Shown: positions 50,358-58,386 of the stretch, in pieces
Layout: each line of letters begins with the position of its first letter
Numbering within the stretch: the first letter of the stretch is position 1
NCBI GenBank assembly: GCA_030680155.1
Contig: JAUXWL010000307.1
Coordinates: 1-58,386, forward strand
Length of the DNA stretch: 58,386 nt
From: Anaerolineales bacterium
Lineage (GTDB): Bacteria; Chloroflexota; Anaerolineae; Anaerolineales; Villigracilaceae
Direction of reading: 5' to 3'
Notes under the pieces: model-generated
Database searches by the model: none
The model's input: only the letters and a program-made list of their open reading frames with translations
What the model was told of the DNA's origin: nothing
Translations under genes and position numbers: made by a program

Positions 50358-52778
50358 TTACTGGCTCAGCACCGCGCTCATCAAATTATCCGCAATGAAC
50401 TGTGCCAGGAACGTATTATTCTCCTCCAGCGCCACCACCAGCACAAGCGACGCGCCCTGCCAGTCTGGCTGGGTTCCTGCCAAATGCCAGGTGATGATGG
50501 TCTCGTTCAGACTCGCCTGGCCTGTATGACTCCAATACGATTTTCCCTGTTTGAGGAAAGCTTGCGCCGCATCATTCGCCGCCTGTTCCTGCAACACGTT
50601 CGACGGCATTCCCAACGCTGGGAGAATTACCCACCCCTGTTCGATGGTGTTTACCGCTGTGGCGATTCGCGGGGCAGGGGAGACTCCGCCAGAGCTTAAT
50701 GCCGCTGCTGCAATGCTCATCTGCAAAGGACTGATGCGCAATTGTTCCACTTGTGAATTTTCCACATCATACACGGCCGGCATACTCAAGATTGGCGCTT
50801 GATAGAAACCAAGTTTTTCGTAAAAAGCTTTTAGCTCGGTATCCGTAGGTTGTCTTTCCCCAAACTCCGCTTGAATGATCGGCAGGGTTCCTGTGCCGAT
50901 TGGGTATAGTCCCAGTGTGGCGCGGTTGAGCAGGGGCGAGTATTGATCCTGTGAAAGGGCTTCGCCTTCCTCGCTCAGCTTGTTGGGGTCAAATACAGGA
51001 TGCGAAACCATCACCAAAATTTCGCCTGTGTCGGCATTCATCAAAAGGATCGCGCCGCGATGTCCGCCGAGTAGTTGGTCTGCGGCGGATTGCAGGGTGA
51101 TGTCGATGCTTAGGCGCACATCCAGCCCGGGCGGGGGCGTGCCATAGAGCAATTGATTCCAAAGGATCAGGCTGGTGGGGTTGCCTTGCAAGCCGCGCAG
51201 GTAGTTATCGAGGCTGGCTTCTAGTCCCGCCTGTCCATAAACATTGTGCGTATAGCCAGTTACAGGGGCGAGTTGGGGATAGAGATAGGTGCGCAGGTAG
51301 GAGGCGCTCTGCCCTTCTGTGACGTTGATCGGAGTGTTGTTTTTGTCCACGAGTTCGCCACGGAGGACATAGCGGTCTGCAATGGCGCGGCGGGGATTGT
51401 CGGTGCGGGTCAGCAGGTCGGGTCCGCGGACGATTGCCCACCAGCCAGCGCTGAGGGCGCTGGCTGCCAGTCCAATTGCGAGGACACCTGCGAGAATGGA
51501 ATGAGGTCTTGGGTCATGAAGTTGAGCGGGTTCAACCTCTTCAGTGTTGCTGATGGCGAGCAGAAAATACAGCGCTATATAGGATGTCAGCAGGGAGGAG
51601 CCGCCATAAGAGACGAAGGGCAGCGTCACGCCTGTGAGGGGCAGCAACCGTACATTTCCGCCAATGATGAGCAGGCTTTGCACACCGAAATAGGCCACAA
51701 CTCCAACGGCAAGGTAGCGGCGGAATCTGTCTGTGGCGCGGAGAGAGGTGATTAAGCCGCGGGCAAGGATCAGCCAGATGGTGGCGATCAGGCCCAGGGT
51801 CCCGATCAGACCCGTTTCTTCCGCAATCGCCGCAAAGATGAAGTCAGAGATGGCCACCGGCACGAGCAGCGGACTGCCGATCCCAAGTCCCCTGCCGAGG
51901 GCGCCTCCGTTTGCAACTGCCAGCAGGGATTGAATGATTTGGTAGGAGTCGCCGCTGGGGTCGTCCCACGGGTTGAGCCAGCCGACCACGCGGATGTGGA
52001 TAATGTCGATGAAGAAATAACCGACGAGCAGGGCCAGCAAAAGAAACAGGGTGGCGCTGATTAAAATGCGGCGTTTGCCCGTCGCGATAAAAATGACGAT
52101 GGTGAAAATACAGACAAAAATGGATGCCGTTCCGAGGTCGCGCTGGACGAGCAGGAGCAGCAAGGCAAGTCCTGTAACGACCAGCGTGGGGACAAGCAGG
52201 GGAAATGAAAATAACTGGATGCTGGCCCGGTCAGCGAGATAGGCGGAAAGGTAGATGACCAGCAGGAGCTTGAGTGGCTCGGATGGTTGGAAATACACAC
52301 CGCAGCATCCCAGCCAAAGGCGTGGCCCAAACCCAAGCGGATTGGTTCCAAATGCCAGGGTCAGGGCTGTGATAAACAAACCTCCGCTTAAGAAGAGATA
52401 TTTGTAACGCCTTAGTATGGAGAGATTTGGCCGGATGCGCAAGGCAAGTGCAAAAAGGATGAGGCTGACCCCAAGCCAGAGTATCTGGCGAATGCCGAAA
52501 CTTTCATCCAACCGCCAGATGGTCAGAATGCCCCATCCGCTGAGCAGCGCCGCGGCTGGAAATAGATAAGGGTCGCGCTCGGCCATGCTTTTGGTAGTGA
52601 CGCGGTGTGTGAGAACTGTCAGCGCCACCCATGCCAGATACCCAATCCAGTGCGACAATCGGTAATCCACATCCCAGGAGCGTTCGCGCACGGCGGGGGA
52701 GAGCGTGAGGATCACTGATTGGAGAAATAAAAAGAGCGCCGACCATTGCAATAGGCGGCTTTGGATGCGGTCATTCAT
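50358..52778 (-). CDS. SEDS (FtsW/RodA) protein fused to a degenerate penicillin-binding domain
   Basis: An 806-residue fusion. Residues 1-420 are a SEDS peptidoglycan polymerase with about ten membrane segments and intact motifs: LLVQRDLGTA, WLNPWDDPSGDSYQ (loop with the catalytic aspartate) and GVTLPFVSYGGSS. After another membrane segment (about residue 440-460) comes a class B PBP transpeptidase region: GAILLMNADTGEILVMVSHP and LLNRATLGLYPIGTGTLP. The last should contain the SXXK active serine (usually PGSTFK), but serine and lysine are absent; KTGT is replaced by HTGQ. The transpeptidase therefore looks dead and may only activate the polymerase. Acts in cell-wall elongation or division. 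It lies near FhaA/FhaB-like genes. Confidence 0.88.
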   Translation of the reverse strand: MNDRIQSRLLQWSALFLFLQSVILTLSPAVRERSWDVDYRLSHWIGYLAWVALTVLTHRVTTKSMAERDPYLFPAAALLSGWGILTIWRLDESFGIRQILWLGVSLILFALALRIRPNLSILRRYKYLFLSGGLFITALTLAFGTNPLGFGPRLWLGCCGVYFQPSEPLKLLLVIYLSAYLADRASIQLFSFPLLVPTLVVTGLALLLLLVQRDLGTASIFVCIFTIVIFIATGKRRILISATLFLLLALLVGYFFIDIIHIRVVGWLNPWDDPSGDSYQIIQSLLAVANGGALGRGLGIGSPLLVPVAISDFIFAAIAEETGLIGTLGLIATIWLILARGLITSLRATDRFRRYLAVGVVAYFGVQSLLIIGGNVRLLPLTGVTLPFVSYGGSSLLTSYIALYFLLAISNTEEVEPAQLHDPRPHSILAGVLAIGLAASALSAGWWAIVRGPDLLTRTDNPRRAIADRYVLRGELVDKNNTPINVTEGQSASYLRTYLYPQLAPVTGYTHNVYGQAGLEASLDNYLRGLQGNPTSLILWNQLLYGTPPPGLDVRLSIDITLQSAADQLLGGHRGAILLMNADTGEILVMVSHPVFDPNKLSEEGEALSQDQYSPLLNRATLGLYPIGTGTLPIIQAEFGERQPTDTELKAFYEKLGFYQAPILSMPAVYDVENSQVEQLRISPLQMSIAAAALSSGGVSPAPRIATAVNTIEQGWVILPALGMPSNVLQEQAANDAAQAFLKQGKSYWSHTGQASLNETIITWHLAGTQPDWQGASLVLVVALEENNTFLAQFIADNLMSAVLSQ

Positions 52779-52823
52779 GGGTTAATGGTACTTCATTTTA
52801 TGGATGTTTGCTCAAAAGGAAAA

Positions 52824-52863
52824 CCCGCAGGTTTCAGAAAACGGCATTCGTGGAACCTGCGGG
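52824..52863 (-). terminator. Terminator after the MTAP gene
   Basis: CCCGCAGGTT (52824-52833) / AACCTGCGGG (52854-52863). On the minus strand TTTTCCTTTT follows. It separates the MTAP operon from the SEDS-PBP gene. Confidence 0.75.
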
Positions 52864-52894
52864 GTGTTGAATGTTCGGCTTTGATTGGTGGCGA

Positions 52895-53758
52895 TTATTT
52901 GTAATACTTGCTGACCAGTAAATCCAATTTTTTGCGGGTTTCCGCGGGGATAACCTTGGGGTTGGTGATGAGGGCGGTGGAGAGCGCGCTGTCGCATGTG
53001 CAGGATTTTTCCGTTTTCAATCCCTTTACGAGATTGCGGATGGCATTCTGCGCGATCTCGGTATTCCTGTTGAGGGTCTGGATGACCATTTCCACTGTCA
53101 CGGGTGATTCGCTCACATGCCAGACGTCGTAATCGGTGACATGCGCCATGACCCCGTAGCAGATCTCGGCTTCGCGCGCGAGAAAGGCTTCAGGGGAGGC
53201 AGTCATGCCGATGATGGACATGCCCCAGGCACGATAGGCGTGTGACTCGGCCTTCGTCGAAAAACGAGGACCTTCGATGGTGATGAAACTCCCGCCGCGA
53301 TGGGTCGTCGCGCCTGTCTTGCGGACGGCGGACTCTAGTTGATCTGACAGGTCGTCACAGAATGGGTCTGCAACGCTGATGTGTGCCACCATTCCTTCTC
53401 CGAAAAAAGAGCGGGCGCGGTCTTTGGTGGCGTCAAAGATATTATCCGGGATCACAATGTTACCGGGGGCATAATCCTCCCGCAAGGAACCGCAGGCGCT
53501 GACGCTGACAATGCGCTCCACGCCGAGGGATTTCAGTGCATGGATATTTGCGCGATAGGGAACTTCAGTGGGGGTGATGTGATGCCCGATGCCGTGGCGC
53601 GCCAGAAAGGCAACGCGCATCCCTTCGAGGGTGCCGATGGTAATGGGAGCGCTCGGTTTTCCAAAAGGAGTATCGAGGGTGATTTCTTCCGCGGCTTCCA
53701 GTCCTTTCATGTGGTACAAGCCGGAGCCGCCAATGATCGCGAGGGTCGCTTTGCTCAT
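52895..53758 (-). CDS. mtnP: S-methyl-5'-thioadenosine phosphorylase
   Basis: A 287-residue MTAP/PNP-family enzyme: IIGGSGLYHM at the start, FLARHGIGHHITP-type phosphate/substrate site, SACGSLRED, IEGPRFSTKAES and MTASPEAFLAREAE. It splits methylthioadenosine in methionine salvage. The ATG at 53758 overlaps the stop of the FHA gene by four bases. A role in the cell-wall block is unlikely; it is just coupled. Confidence 0.94.
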   Translation of the reverse strand: MSKATLAIIGGSGLYHMKGLEAAEEITLDTPFGKPSAPITIGTLEGMRVAFLARHGIGHHITPTEVPYRANIHALKSLGVERIVSVSACGSLREDYAPGNIVIPDNIFDATKDRARSFFGEGMVAHISVADPFCDDLSDQLESAVRKTGATTHRGGSFITIEGPRFSTKAESHAYRAWGMSIIGMTASPEAFLAREAEICYGVMAHVTDYDVWHVSESPVTVEMVIQTLNRNTEIAQNAIRNLVKGLKTEKSCTCDSALSTALITNPKVIPAETRKKLDLLVSKYYK

Positions 53759-54225
53759 GGTTTTTTTCCTATTCGTAACGTGGGTTCGACGATTATATTT
53801 TCCGAGAGGGTAATGGTCAGGGAGGTGCCGCCGCAACGAATCTCGTCGCCGGAGGTGATCACGGTGGGCATGGTGATCGGAAGGTTGTTCAAAAATGTCC
53901 CGTTGGTGGAGGTGAGGTCTTCCAACCACCATTGTGTATGATGATAGGACAACAGGGCATGCCTTGCCGACGCGGTGTCATCCATCAAGGGAATATCGGA
54001 GCCGGGGTCGCGCCCCAGGATGATCTCTGGTTGTGAAAAATGTTTGAGGATGGATTTCCCAGGCTCATGGCGGATCGCGATGCTGATACCCGGCACTCGT
54101 CGGCTGGCAATTGAGGCGCTTTGCCGATGTACCTCACGATAGAGATAATATAACGCCCACCCTAAAAAACCGAATAGTACCAGGGCAGTGATGAGTCTCA
54201 ATGCCAAAACGATGGAGCCGCTCAT
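53755..54225 (-). CDS. Membrane-anchored FHA protein, FhaB-like
   Basis: A 156-residue protein: one N-terminal membrane segment (residues 5-30), a linker and an FHA domain with ILGRDPGSDIPL, SARHA and TSTNGTFLNN, which binds phosphothreonine. In actinobacteria FhaB (FipA) with this layout works next to RodA/PbpA and Ser/Thr kinases. Starts in a 4-base overlap with the FhaA-like gene; ends in a 4-base overlap with mtnP. Confidence 0.9.
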   Translation of the reverse strand: MSGSIVLALRLITALVLFGFLGWALYYLYREVHRQSASIASRRVPGISIAIRHEPGKSILKHFSQPEIILGRDPGSDIPLMDDTASARHALLSYHHTQWWLEDLTSTNGTFLNNLPITMPTVITSGDEIRCGGTSLTITLSENIIVEPTLRIGKKP

Positions 54226-55040
54226 TTTTTACGCAGTTTTGCCGTGGAGCGATCTTTTAAATGAGCTGTTGGACGGTCGGCGGAGGAGTTTGGGAGCGGT
54301 GACGTGTTTTTCAAATCCGGTCTGGGAGGTGGGTTGTCCTGCCCGAAGATGAGCGCAACACCCGCGAGGGAAATGACATCGCCCGGGTAAAGCACGCTTT
54401 GGCTGGTGCGCTGGCCGTTGACAAATGTGCCCCCAGTGGAGTTCAAGTCAAAGAGAACGTAACGGCCCTTGATCGAACGCAATTGAGAATGATTGCGCGA
54501 CACACGCGGGTCGTCGATGACGAGTTGGTTATCCAGCCTGCGTCCAATATTTACAACTGAAAGATTCAGCGGAAATACCTTCACTCCCTCCACGATCAGG
54601 AAGGCGTTTTCAGGCAGTTTTTCGCTGTCCTCAGAGTTGTCGATTTCAAGGGGGGCTGCATTTGTTTCTGACATAGATTCTATCCGGTGCGAAGCCACGA
54701 TATGGGCGTCTTTTGGAGATATGTTTTCATCCGTGGCAACAGTAATGGTTGGCGCGATTGTAAACCGAAACCCGGCTTCCTGCGCTACGGTTGTGATCGA
54801 GTGTAACAAAATTGTAAGTAACTGCGGTTCCTGCCACCTCTGGGATGTTTCAGGGTGCATCACCAGCGTGTACACATCCGGCGCTGCCAGCATTCCGTCG
54901 CTCATTGGGATGGCGTTGCTATGGATTGCCGCCGCAATTTTTTGAACAATGACATCCTCCACTTTTTTACCGGGAAGCACATTCAACAAATCCACTTCAA
55001 TCAGGTATTGCAGGCGGGCTTCAATATCTCGTAAATTCAT
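54222..55040 (-). CDS. FhaA-like protein (DUF3662 plus FHA)
   Basis: A 272-residue protein. The N-terminal 120 residues resemble DUF3662, the FhaA N-terminal domain (MNLRDIEARLQYLIE, APDVYTLVMHPE, GFRFTIAPTI). The FHA domain follows at about 150-235 (NIGRRLDNQLVI, SRNHSQL, NSTGGTFVNGQ), then a proline/serine-rich tail. FhaA is a phosphothreonine-reading regulator of peptidoglycan synthesis in actinobacteria. No kinase is in the window. The ATG at 55040 is chosen from homology. Confidence 0.85.
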   Translation of the reverse strand: MNLRDIEARLQYLIEVDLLNVLPGKKVEDVIVQKIAAAIHSNAIPMSDGMLAAPDVYTLVMHPETSQRWQEPQLLTILLHSITTVAQEAGFRFTIAPTITVATDENISPKDAHIVASHRIESMSETNAAPLEIDNSEDSEKLPENAFLIVEGVKVFPLNLSVVNIGRRLDNQLVIDDPRVSRNHSQLRSIKGRYVLFDLNSTGGTFVNGQRTSQSVLYPGDVISLAGVALIFGQDNPPPRPDLKNTSPLPNSSADRPTAHLKDRSTAKLRKK

Positions 55041-55115
55041 AATAAAAACCAAGTAAGACATTATAGAATGCGCATGGCATTTCTGCAAGACCGCCGTTCG
55101 CCGTATATACAAATT

Positions 55116-55700
55116 TCACAGCGCCTGCTTACAATTCGGGCAGGTTGTTTGACCGCGCTTCACAACAAAACCGCAGTTTTTACAAGCATCCGGTTGCACC
55201 CTCCCAAGGGGAGCGCCGCAGGCAATACAGGATGGTTCTCCAACCGGGTTTGCCACGTGACAATACTCGCAGGTGGTGCGCCTTAAATTTTCAGAAAGCT
55301 CGGCGGAAGCGCCCGCTGACCGAGCCGCCTTCGATAATACCTGCCAGACACGCTCCTTCATTTGAAGGTTTTCAATGTCTTGCGCAATGTCATCCAGCCG
55401 CCCGAGCAGGCTGAATGGATTCTTTAAAGCAGAGAGGGCGCTTACGCCAAGGCTGGCGGCCACCCCGAGCCAGGCTTGCTGGCCCAACTCCACCATGATG
55501 CCCTCATCAAGGGTTTGGATGGTTACAGTCATCGCAGTCTGACCGCCAGACATCGCGTCTGGGCGGGTGCTCACCTGCACGACAATCCTGTCACTCTGCC
55601 CCAATGTTTGCGCCCGGTAATTTCCACGGTTGAACTCACCAAGCAATGCCTGCGCAACGTCCACAGGTTTGATGCGGCCATGAAAGATTTTTCGCTCCAT
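55116..55700 (-). CDS. Zinc-ribbon protein of the FHA cluster
   Basis: A 194-residue protein. The first 100 residues are a soluble alpha/beta domain (RIKPVDVAQALLGEF resembles the start of the FhaA N-domain), a helical middle, and then two zinc ribbons: CEYCH...CIACG and CKNCG...CPNC. It leads the FhaA-FhaB-mtnP operon. Function unknown; a protein-protein adaptor is plausible. Confidence 0.75.
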   Translation of the reverse strand: MERKIFHGRIKPVDVAQALLGEFNRGNYRAQTLGQSDRIVVQVSTRPDAMSGGQTAMTVTIQTLDEGIMVELGQQAWLGVAASLGVSALSALKNPFSLLGRLDDIAQDIENLQMKERVWQVLSKAARSAGASAELSENLRRTTCEYCHVANPVGEPSCIACGAPLGRVQPDACKNCGFVVKRGQTTCPNCKQAL

Positions 55701-55749
55701 GAAGTAGATTATAATCGCCTTTGCGATTCTCCTTGGAAAATACTACGAA

Positions 55750-56358
55750 ATGAATAGACTCTGGTTTCAACTACTTAAAATTACCCTGTTACTTGCATTT
55801 CTCCTGTTTGGGATATTTACCGCCTCCTCTCCGACCCTTGTGCTGGCTCAACAACTGACAGATACTCCTGCGCCCCAGGCAGGGATCTTTATTACTGTGT
55901 TGTACGATGAACCACAGATCAATGTGCGCATGGGTCCCAGTTCCACGATCTATCCCGTCGTCGGGACGATGGTGTCTGGGTCCACCGCACCAGCTCTCGG
56001 CAGGTCACAGGGAGGCGACTGGATTCAGATCGAATTTCCATCCGCGCCCAATGGAAGAGGCTGGGTCTATTCCCCGCTGGTGCAGTTATCCCCCGGCACG
56101 CTGCAAATCGTGGAAGCCCCACCAACGCCTGTTCCGCCTGCAACCTCCACCATAGACCCCACTCTGGCGGCGCAGTTCATTATTGTTCCCACCAGCACGC
56201 GTCCCCCAACATTTACCCCGCCGCCATCATTGACCGTTCCCTCTTATACCCAGACCCCTGCAATTTACAATAGCGACTCTGTTCCGCTTGCGGCGATCAT
56301 TCTTTCCCTGGCGGTATTAGGGGTCATCGGTTTTTTACTTTCGCTCATACGAAGATAG
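55750..56358 (+). CDS. SH3-domain cell-surface protein, first of a pair
   Basis: A 202-residue exported protein: signal peptide, bacterial SH3 domain (INVRMGPSSTIYPVVGTM, WVYSPLVQL), proline/threonine-rich stretch (RPPTFTPPPSLTVPSYT) and a C-terminal membrane anchor ending in IRR. SH3b domains often bind peptidoglycan. It is divergent from the FHA operon and followed after 7 bases by a paralogue. Confidence 0.85.
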   Translation: MNRLWFQLLKITLLLAFLLFGIFTASSPTLVLAQQLTDTPAPQAGIFITVLYDEPQINVRMGPSSTIYPVVGTMVSGSTAPALGRSQGGDWIQIEFPSAPNGRGWVYSPLVQLSPGTLQIVEAPPTPVPPATSTIDPTLAAQFIIVPTSTRPPTFTPPPSLTVPSYTQTPAIYNSDSVPLAAIILSLAVLGVIGFLLSLIRR

Positions 56359-56365
56359 TGTAGGC

Positions 56366-56989
56366 ATGTTTTCTAACAAAAAGAGATTTGCAGCATTTGT
56401 TTTTACTGCGTGCGTTCTGGCTGGGGGAATGATGCTTCGCGTTCCACTCCAATTCAATGCAATGGCGCAGCAGCCAACGGGTTCGGTCCCAACTGTGACC
56501 GGGACGGCAACCGGCATGATCGTGCGGGTGAACTTCGATATCAATACGGTCAACATTTATGCGGGTCCCAGTTCATATTTATATCCATCCGTTGGTGTCT
56601 TATTAAAGGGACAGGAAGTCCCGGCGTATGGCATCTCGGCAGATCGAAACTGGATTCAGGTTTATTATCCGGGGGTGACAGGCTCGATTGGGTGGGTGTA
56701 TGGTCCGTATGTGACGATCATCCGAACGGGTCCATTGCCAATTCTGCCTGCCCCCGCAACCCCATCTCCAACGATGAATTCGATCATTGACCCAACCCTG
56801 TCGGCTGCATTTGCAACCCTTGTCACTCCCACGCGCCTGCCGACATTTACCCCGCCAGCGCCGTTGGCGCTTCCCACATTTCTTCCTGATGTTTCGTCGG
56901 CCAATCGTATTCCAATGGGGTTGTTGATTCTGGCGCTGGGTTTCATTGGGATGTTCGGGACGATCATTTCCTTTTTGCGAGGGCGTTAG
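56366..56989 (+). CDS. SH3-domain cell-surface protein, second of a pair
   Basis: A 207-residue paralogue of the preceding gene with the same order: signal peptide, SH3b (VNIYAGPSSYLYPSVGVL, GWVYGPYVTI), proline-rich linker (LPTFTPPAPLALPTF) and C-terminal membrane segment ending FLRGR. Both keep an ASN/THR-rich IIDPTLSAAF / TIDPTLAAQF stretch. Likely attached outside the membrane near the wall. Confidence 0.85.
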   Translation: MFSNKKRFAAFVFTACVLAGGMMLRVPLQFNAMAQQPTGSVPTVTGTATGMIVRVNFDINTVNIYAGPSSYLYPSVGVLLKGQEVPAYGISADRNWIQVYYPGVTGSIGWVYGPYVTIIRTGPLPILPAPATPSPTMNSIIDPTLSAAFATLVTPTRLPTFTPPAPLALPTFLPDVSSANRIPMGLLILALGFIGMFGTIISFLRGR

Positions 56990-56990
56990 T

Positions 56991-57149
56991 ATTACAGCGC
57001 AAGATTGCTCCCTGCGCCGTACCCATTCTGGGCACTTTCCCCGGCGCAGGCGTTTTCCAGCAACACGCCGCCGGGGATGTATGCCCAGATATGGGTATGT
57101 ATGCCCAGATATGGGTACGGCGGCTTTGAGCCTGACTTTGCGCTGTAAT
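56991..57149. repeat. Palindromic element, TTACAGCGCAA family, copy E (complete with loop units)
   Basis: Perfect ends ATTACAGCGCAA / TTGCGCTGTAAT. One hairpin loop carries ACCCATTCTGGGCACTTT; the other carries two direct 20-bp units ATGTATGCCCAGATATGGGT. Confidence 0.85.
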
Positions 57150-57152
57150 GTT

Positions 57153-57716
57153 TTAGTGACCTTTGTGTTTAGTTGGTATTTGCAGTGCAGCCAACCATTC
57201 TTCCGCTTCTTTGGGATGTTTGAAATGGATCAACGTCAAATGCTCGTATAGCGATACCAGCATGGGAGTCTCCCGCTTCCTTCTCCAATACGTTTTGAAC
57301 AGCCAGTGGAAGAGAGACTCTTCCGACCATAATTTGAGGTGTTCCCAGAACGTCTCGCGGTTGCCGTTCCATAATTCCTCCCGCGTCACGGCGCGGCGGA
57401 TGGTGCGTGTAAGCAAACGCCAGAACACGGTGTGAAATGGGAAATCCAGCCAGATGACGGTTTCGGCGCGGCTCCAGACCAGGTCGCGCACGCGGCTGTA
57501 ATTTCCGGCAACAACCCATGCTTTCGAGTCGGTGGCTCTCTCGACGCGCTCCCAAAATACGAATGTGTCGGCAGGCGTCCAGTTTGGCTCCCAGTATAGA
57601 GCGTCCAGCTCGATGAACTTGAATCCCAACCGCTTGGACAATGCCTCTGCCAGCGTGGACTTGCCCGATGAGGTGGTGCCGACGATAACGATGCGTTTGT
57701 AGGGGAATGGGTTCAT
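57153..57716 (-). CDS. P-loop nucleotide-binding protein, topology-modulation/adenylate-kinase-like
   Basis: A 187-residue protein with Walker A GTTSSGKST (residues 13-21) and a kinase-like fold (RLGFKFIELDALYWEPNW, then AWVVAGNYSRVRDLVWSRAETVIWLD). This is the pattern of FlaR/topology-modulation-like small kinases in many bacteria. Substrate unknown. The ATG at 57716 is used; an extension to 57773 runs through a repeat. Confidence 0.85.
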   Translation of the reverse strand: MNPFPYKRIVIVGTTSSGKSTLAEALSKRLGFKFIELDALYWEPNWTPADTFVFWERVERATDSKAWVVAGNYSRVRDLVWSRAETVIWLDFPFHTVFWRLLTRTIRRAVTREELWNGNRETFWEHLKLWSEESLFHWLFKTYWRRKRETPMLVSLYEHLTLIHFKHPKEAEEWLAALQIPTKHKGH

Positions 57717-57721
57717 TGAAT

Positions 57722-57790
57722 GGGAGATTATAATTCGTGATACGTAATGCGTAATCCGTAATTTACGCATCACGAATTACGAATCACGAG
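57722..57790. repeat. Quasi-palindromic CGTAAT-type tract
   Basis: TTCGTGAT (57731) pairs with ATCACGAA, with repeated CGTAAT units inside. It lies between the divergent P-loop and aminotransferase genes. Confidence 0.6.
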
Positions 57791-57798
57791 GACAAACC

Positions 57799-58386
57799 AT
57801 GTTCGAACTCCCCGATAACGAAATTCTGCCTCTTTCGAAAGAACACGTCTTTTGGACGTGGTCCGCGCAAGCCAAGGTTAATCCCATTGCGGTCAAACGT
57901 GCCAAGGGTGTGTATTTCTGGGATGTGGACGACAAGCGCTATCTCGATTTCAACTCGATGACGATGTGCGTCAACATCGGTCATGGCGACGAGCGCATCA
58001 TCAAAGCCATGCAGGAGCAGGCGGCGGAACTTCCCTACGCCGCGCCGGGCATGACCACCAAAATCCGCGCGCTGGCAAGCAAAGCGGTTGCGGATATTAC
58101 GCCGCAGAAAGCCCTGAGCAAAGTCCTGTTCACGCTTGGCGGCGCGGATGCGAATGAGAACGCCATCAAACTCGCGCGCGGCTATACAAAACGCCATAAA
58201 ATTCTCACACGCTATCGTTCGTATCACGGTGCGACAGCAGGTGCAATGGCGGCGACGGGCGATCCGCGCCGCGTGGCATGGGAGCCGAATCTCATGCCGG
58301 GCGTTGTCCATTTTCTCGATCCCTACCGCTATCGCTCCACCTTCCACCGCACGACCCCGAATATTTCAGAAGAGGATTTTGCGCGG
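57799..58386 (+). CDS. Class III aminotransferase (3'-truncated)
   Basis: The first 196 residues of a PLP-dependent class III aminotransferase. Visible: FWTWSAQAKVNPI, GVYFWDVDDKRYLDFNS, a HGDERIIKAMQEQA helix, FTLGGADANENAIKLAR (cofactor site) and YRSYHGAT. The PLP lysine lies beyond the window edge. Such enzymes act on omega-amino acids, taurine or similar. The frame is open to the last base. Confidence 0.9.
   Translation, partial: MFELPDNEILPLSKEHVFWTWSAQAKVNPIAVKRAKGVYFWDVDDKRYLDFNSMTMCVNIGHGDERIIKAMQEQAAELPYAAPGMTTKIRALASKAVADITPQKALSKVLFTLGGADANENAIKLARGYTKRHKILTRYRSYHGATAGAMAATGDPRRVAWEPNLMPGVVHFLDPYRYRSTFHRTTPNISEEDFAR

Overview
The window looks like a chromosomal piece of an uncultured-type Chloroflexota bacterium, most likely near Anaerolineae. 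This is an inference from gene content and style: a FhaA/FhaB/SEDS cell-wall block, SufCBD-SufS-SufU iron-sulfur assembly, several NrfD-type complexes, a DUF2270 protein, and short palindromic modules in most gene junctions. No rRNA, CRISPR array or phage was seen. One tRNA (His, GTG) is present.

Layout. (1) 1-10.1 kb: a lipoyl-carrier protein (truncated by the window edge), a two-part lipoate-protein ligase, two radical-SAM proteins of the LipS1/LipS2 lipoyl-synthase type and a second ligase. These run directly into an iron-sulfur/NrfD fusion protein and a 971-residue cytoplasmic molybdoenzyme (SoeA-like), with a DUF3800 gene between. LbpA, sLpl(AB) and LipS1/LipS2 together are known from sulfur oxidisers that use the sHdr pathway, so the operon suggests cytoplasmic sulfur oxidation; the sHdr genes, if present, lie upstream of base 1. 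(2) 10.3-20.7 kb: a DUF2270-DUF2179 protein, a two-component system, and a second, exported molybdoenzyme operon (tetraheme lipoprotein, diheme cytochrome, Tat-exported Mo subunit, FeS subunit, NrfD, small membrane protein). (3) 20.7-21.5 kb: remnant of a group II intron whose maturase is broken by a 151-bp MITE. (4) 21.5-30.5 kb, minus strand: lipoprotein, cNMP-domain histidine kinase, and an ArsR-led sulfur operon (octaheme cytochrome, heptaheme-cytochrome b fusion, two YeeE/YedE transporters). (5) 30.8-40.7 kb: XRE-cupin regulator, SufT-like protein and SufR, divergent from sufC-sufB(intein)-sufD-unknown-sufS-sufU-Rieske. (6) 40.7-50.2 kb: housekeeping genes (PIG-L, methyltransferase, HisS, tRNA-His, GlgA, MalQ, YbaK, EamA, superoxide dismutase, ferredoxin). 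(7) 50.3-57 kb: SEDS-PBP fusion with a dead transpeptidase, MTAP, FhaB-like, FhaA-like, zinc-ribbon protein, and two SH3 proteins. (8) the end: a P-loop protein and a truncated class III aminotransferase.

How it fits together: two molybdoenzyme complexes, a multiheme cytochrome operon and sulfur transporters point to inorganic sulfur redox chemistry coupled to the quinone pool. The lipoate genes would supply the carrier protein, and the Suf system would supply the many iron-sulfur clusters. A second theme is palindromic DNA: at least five families of short elements, several folding as an outer stem enclosing two hairpins, lie between genes; one family carries a variable number of 20-bp units in its hairpin loops.
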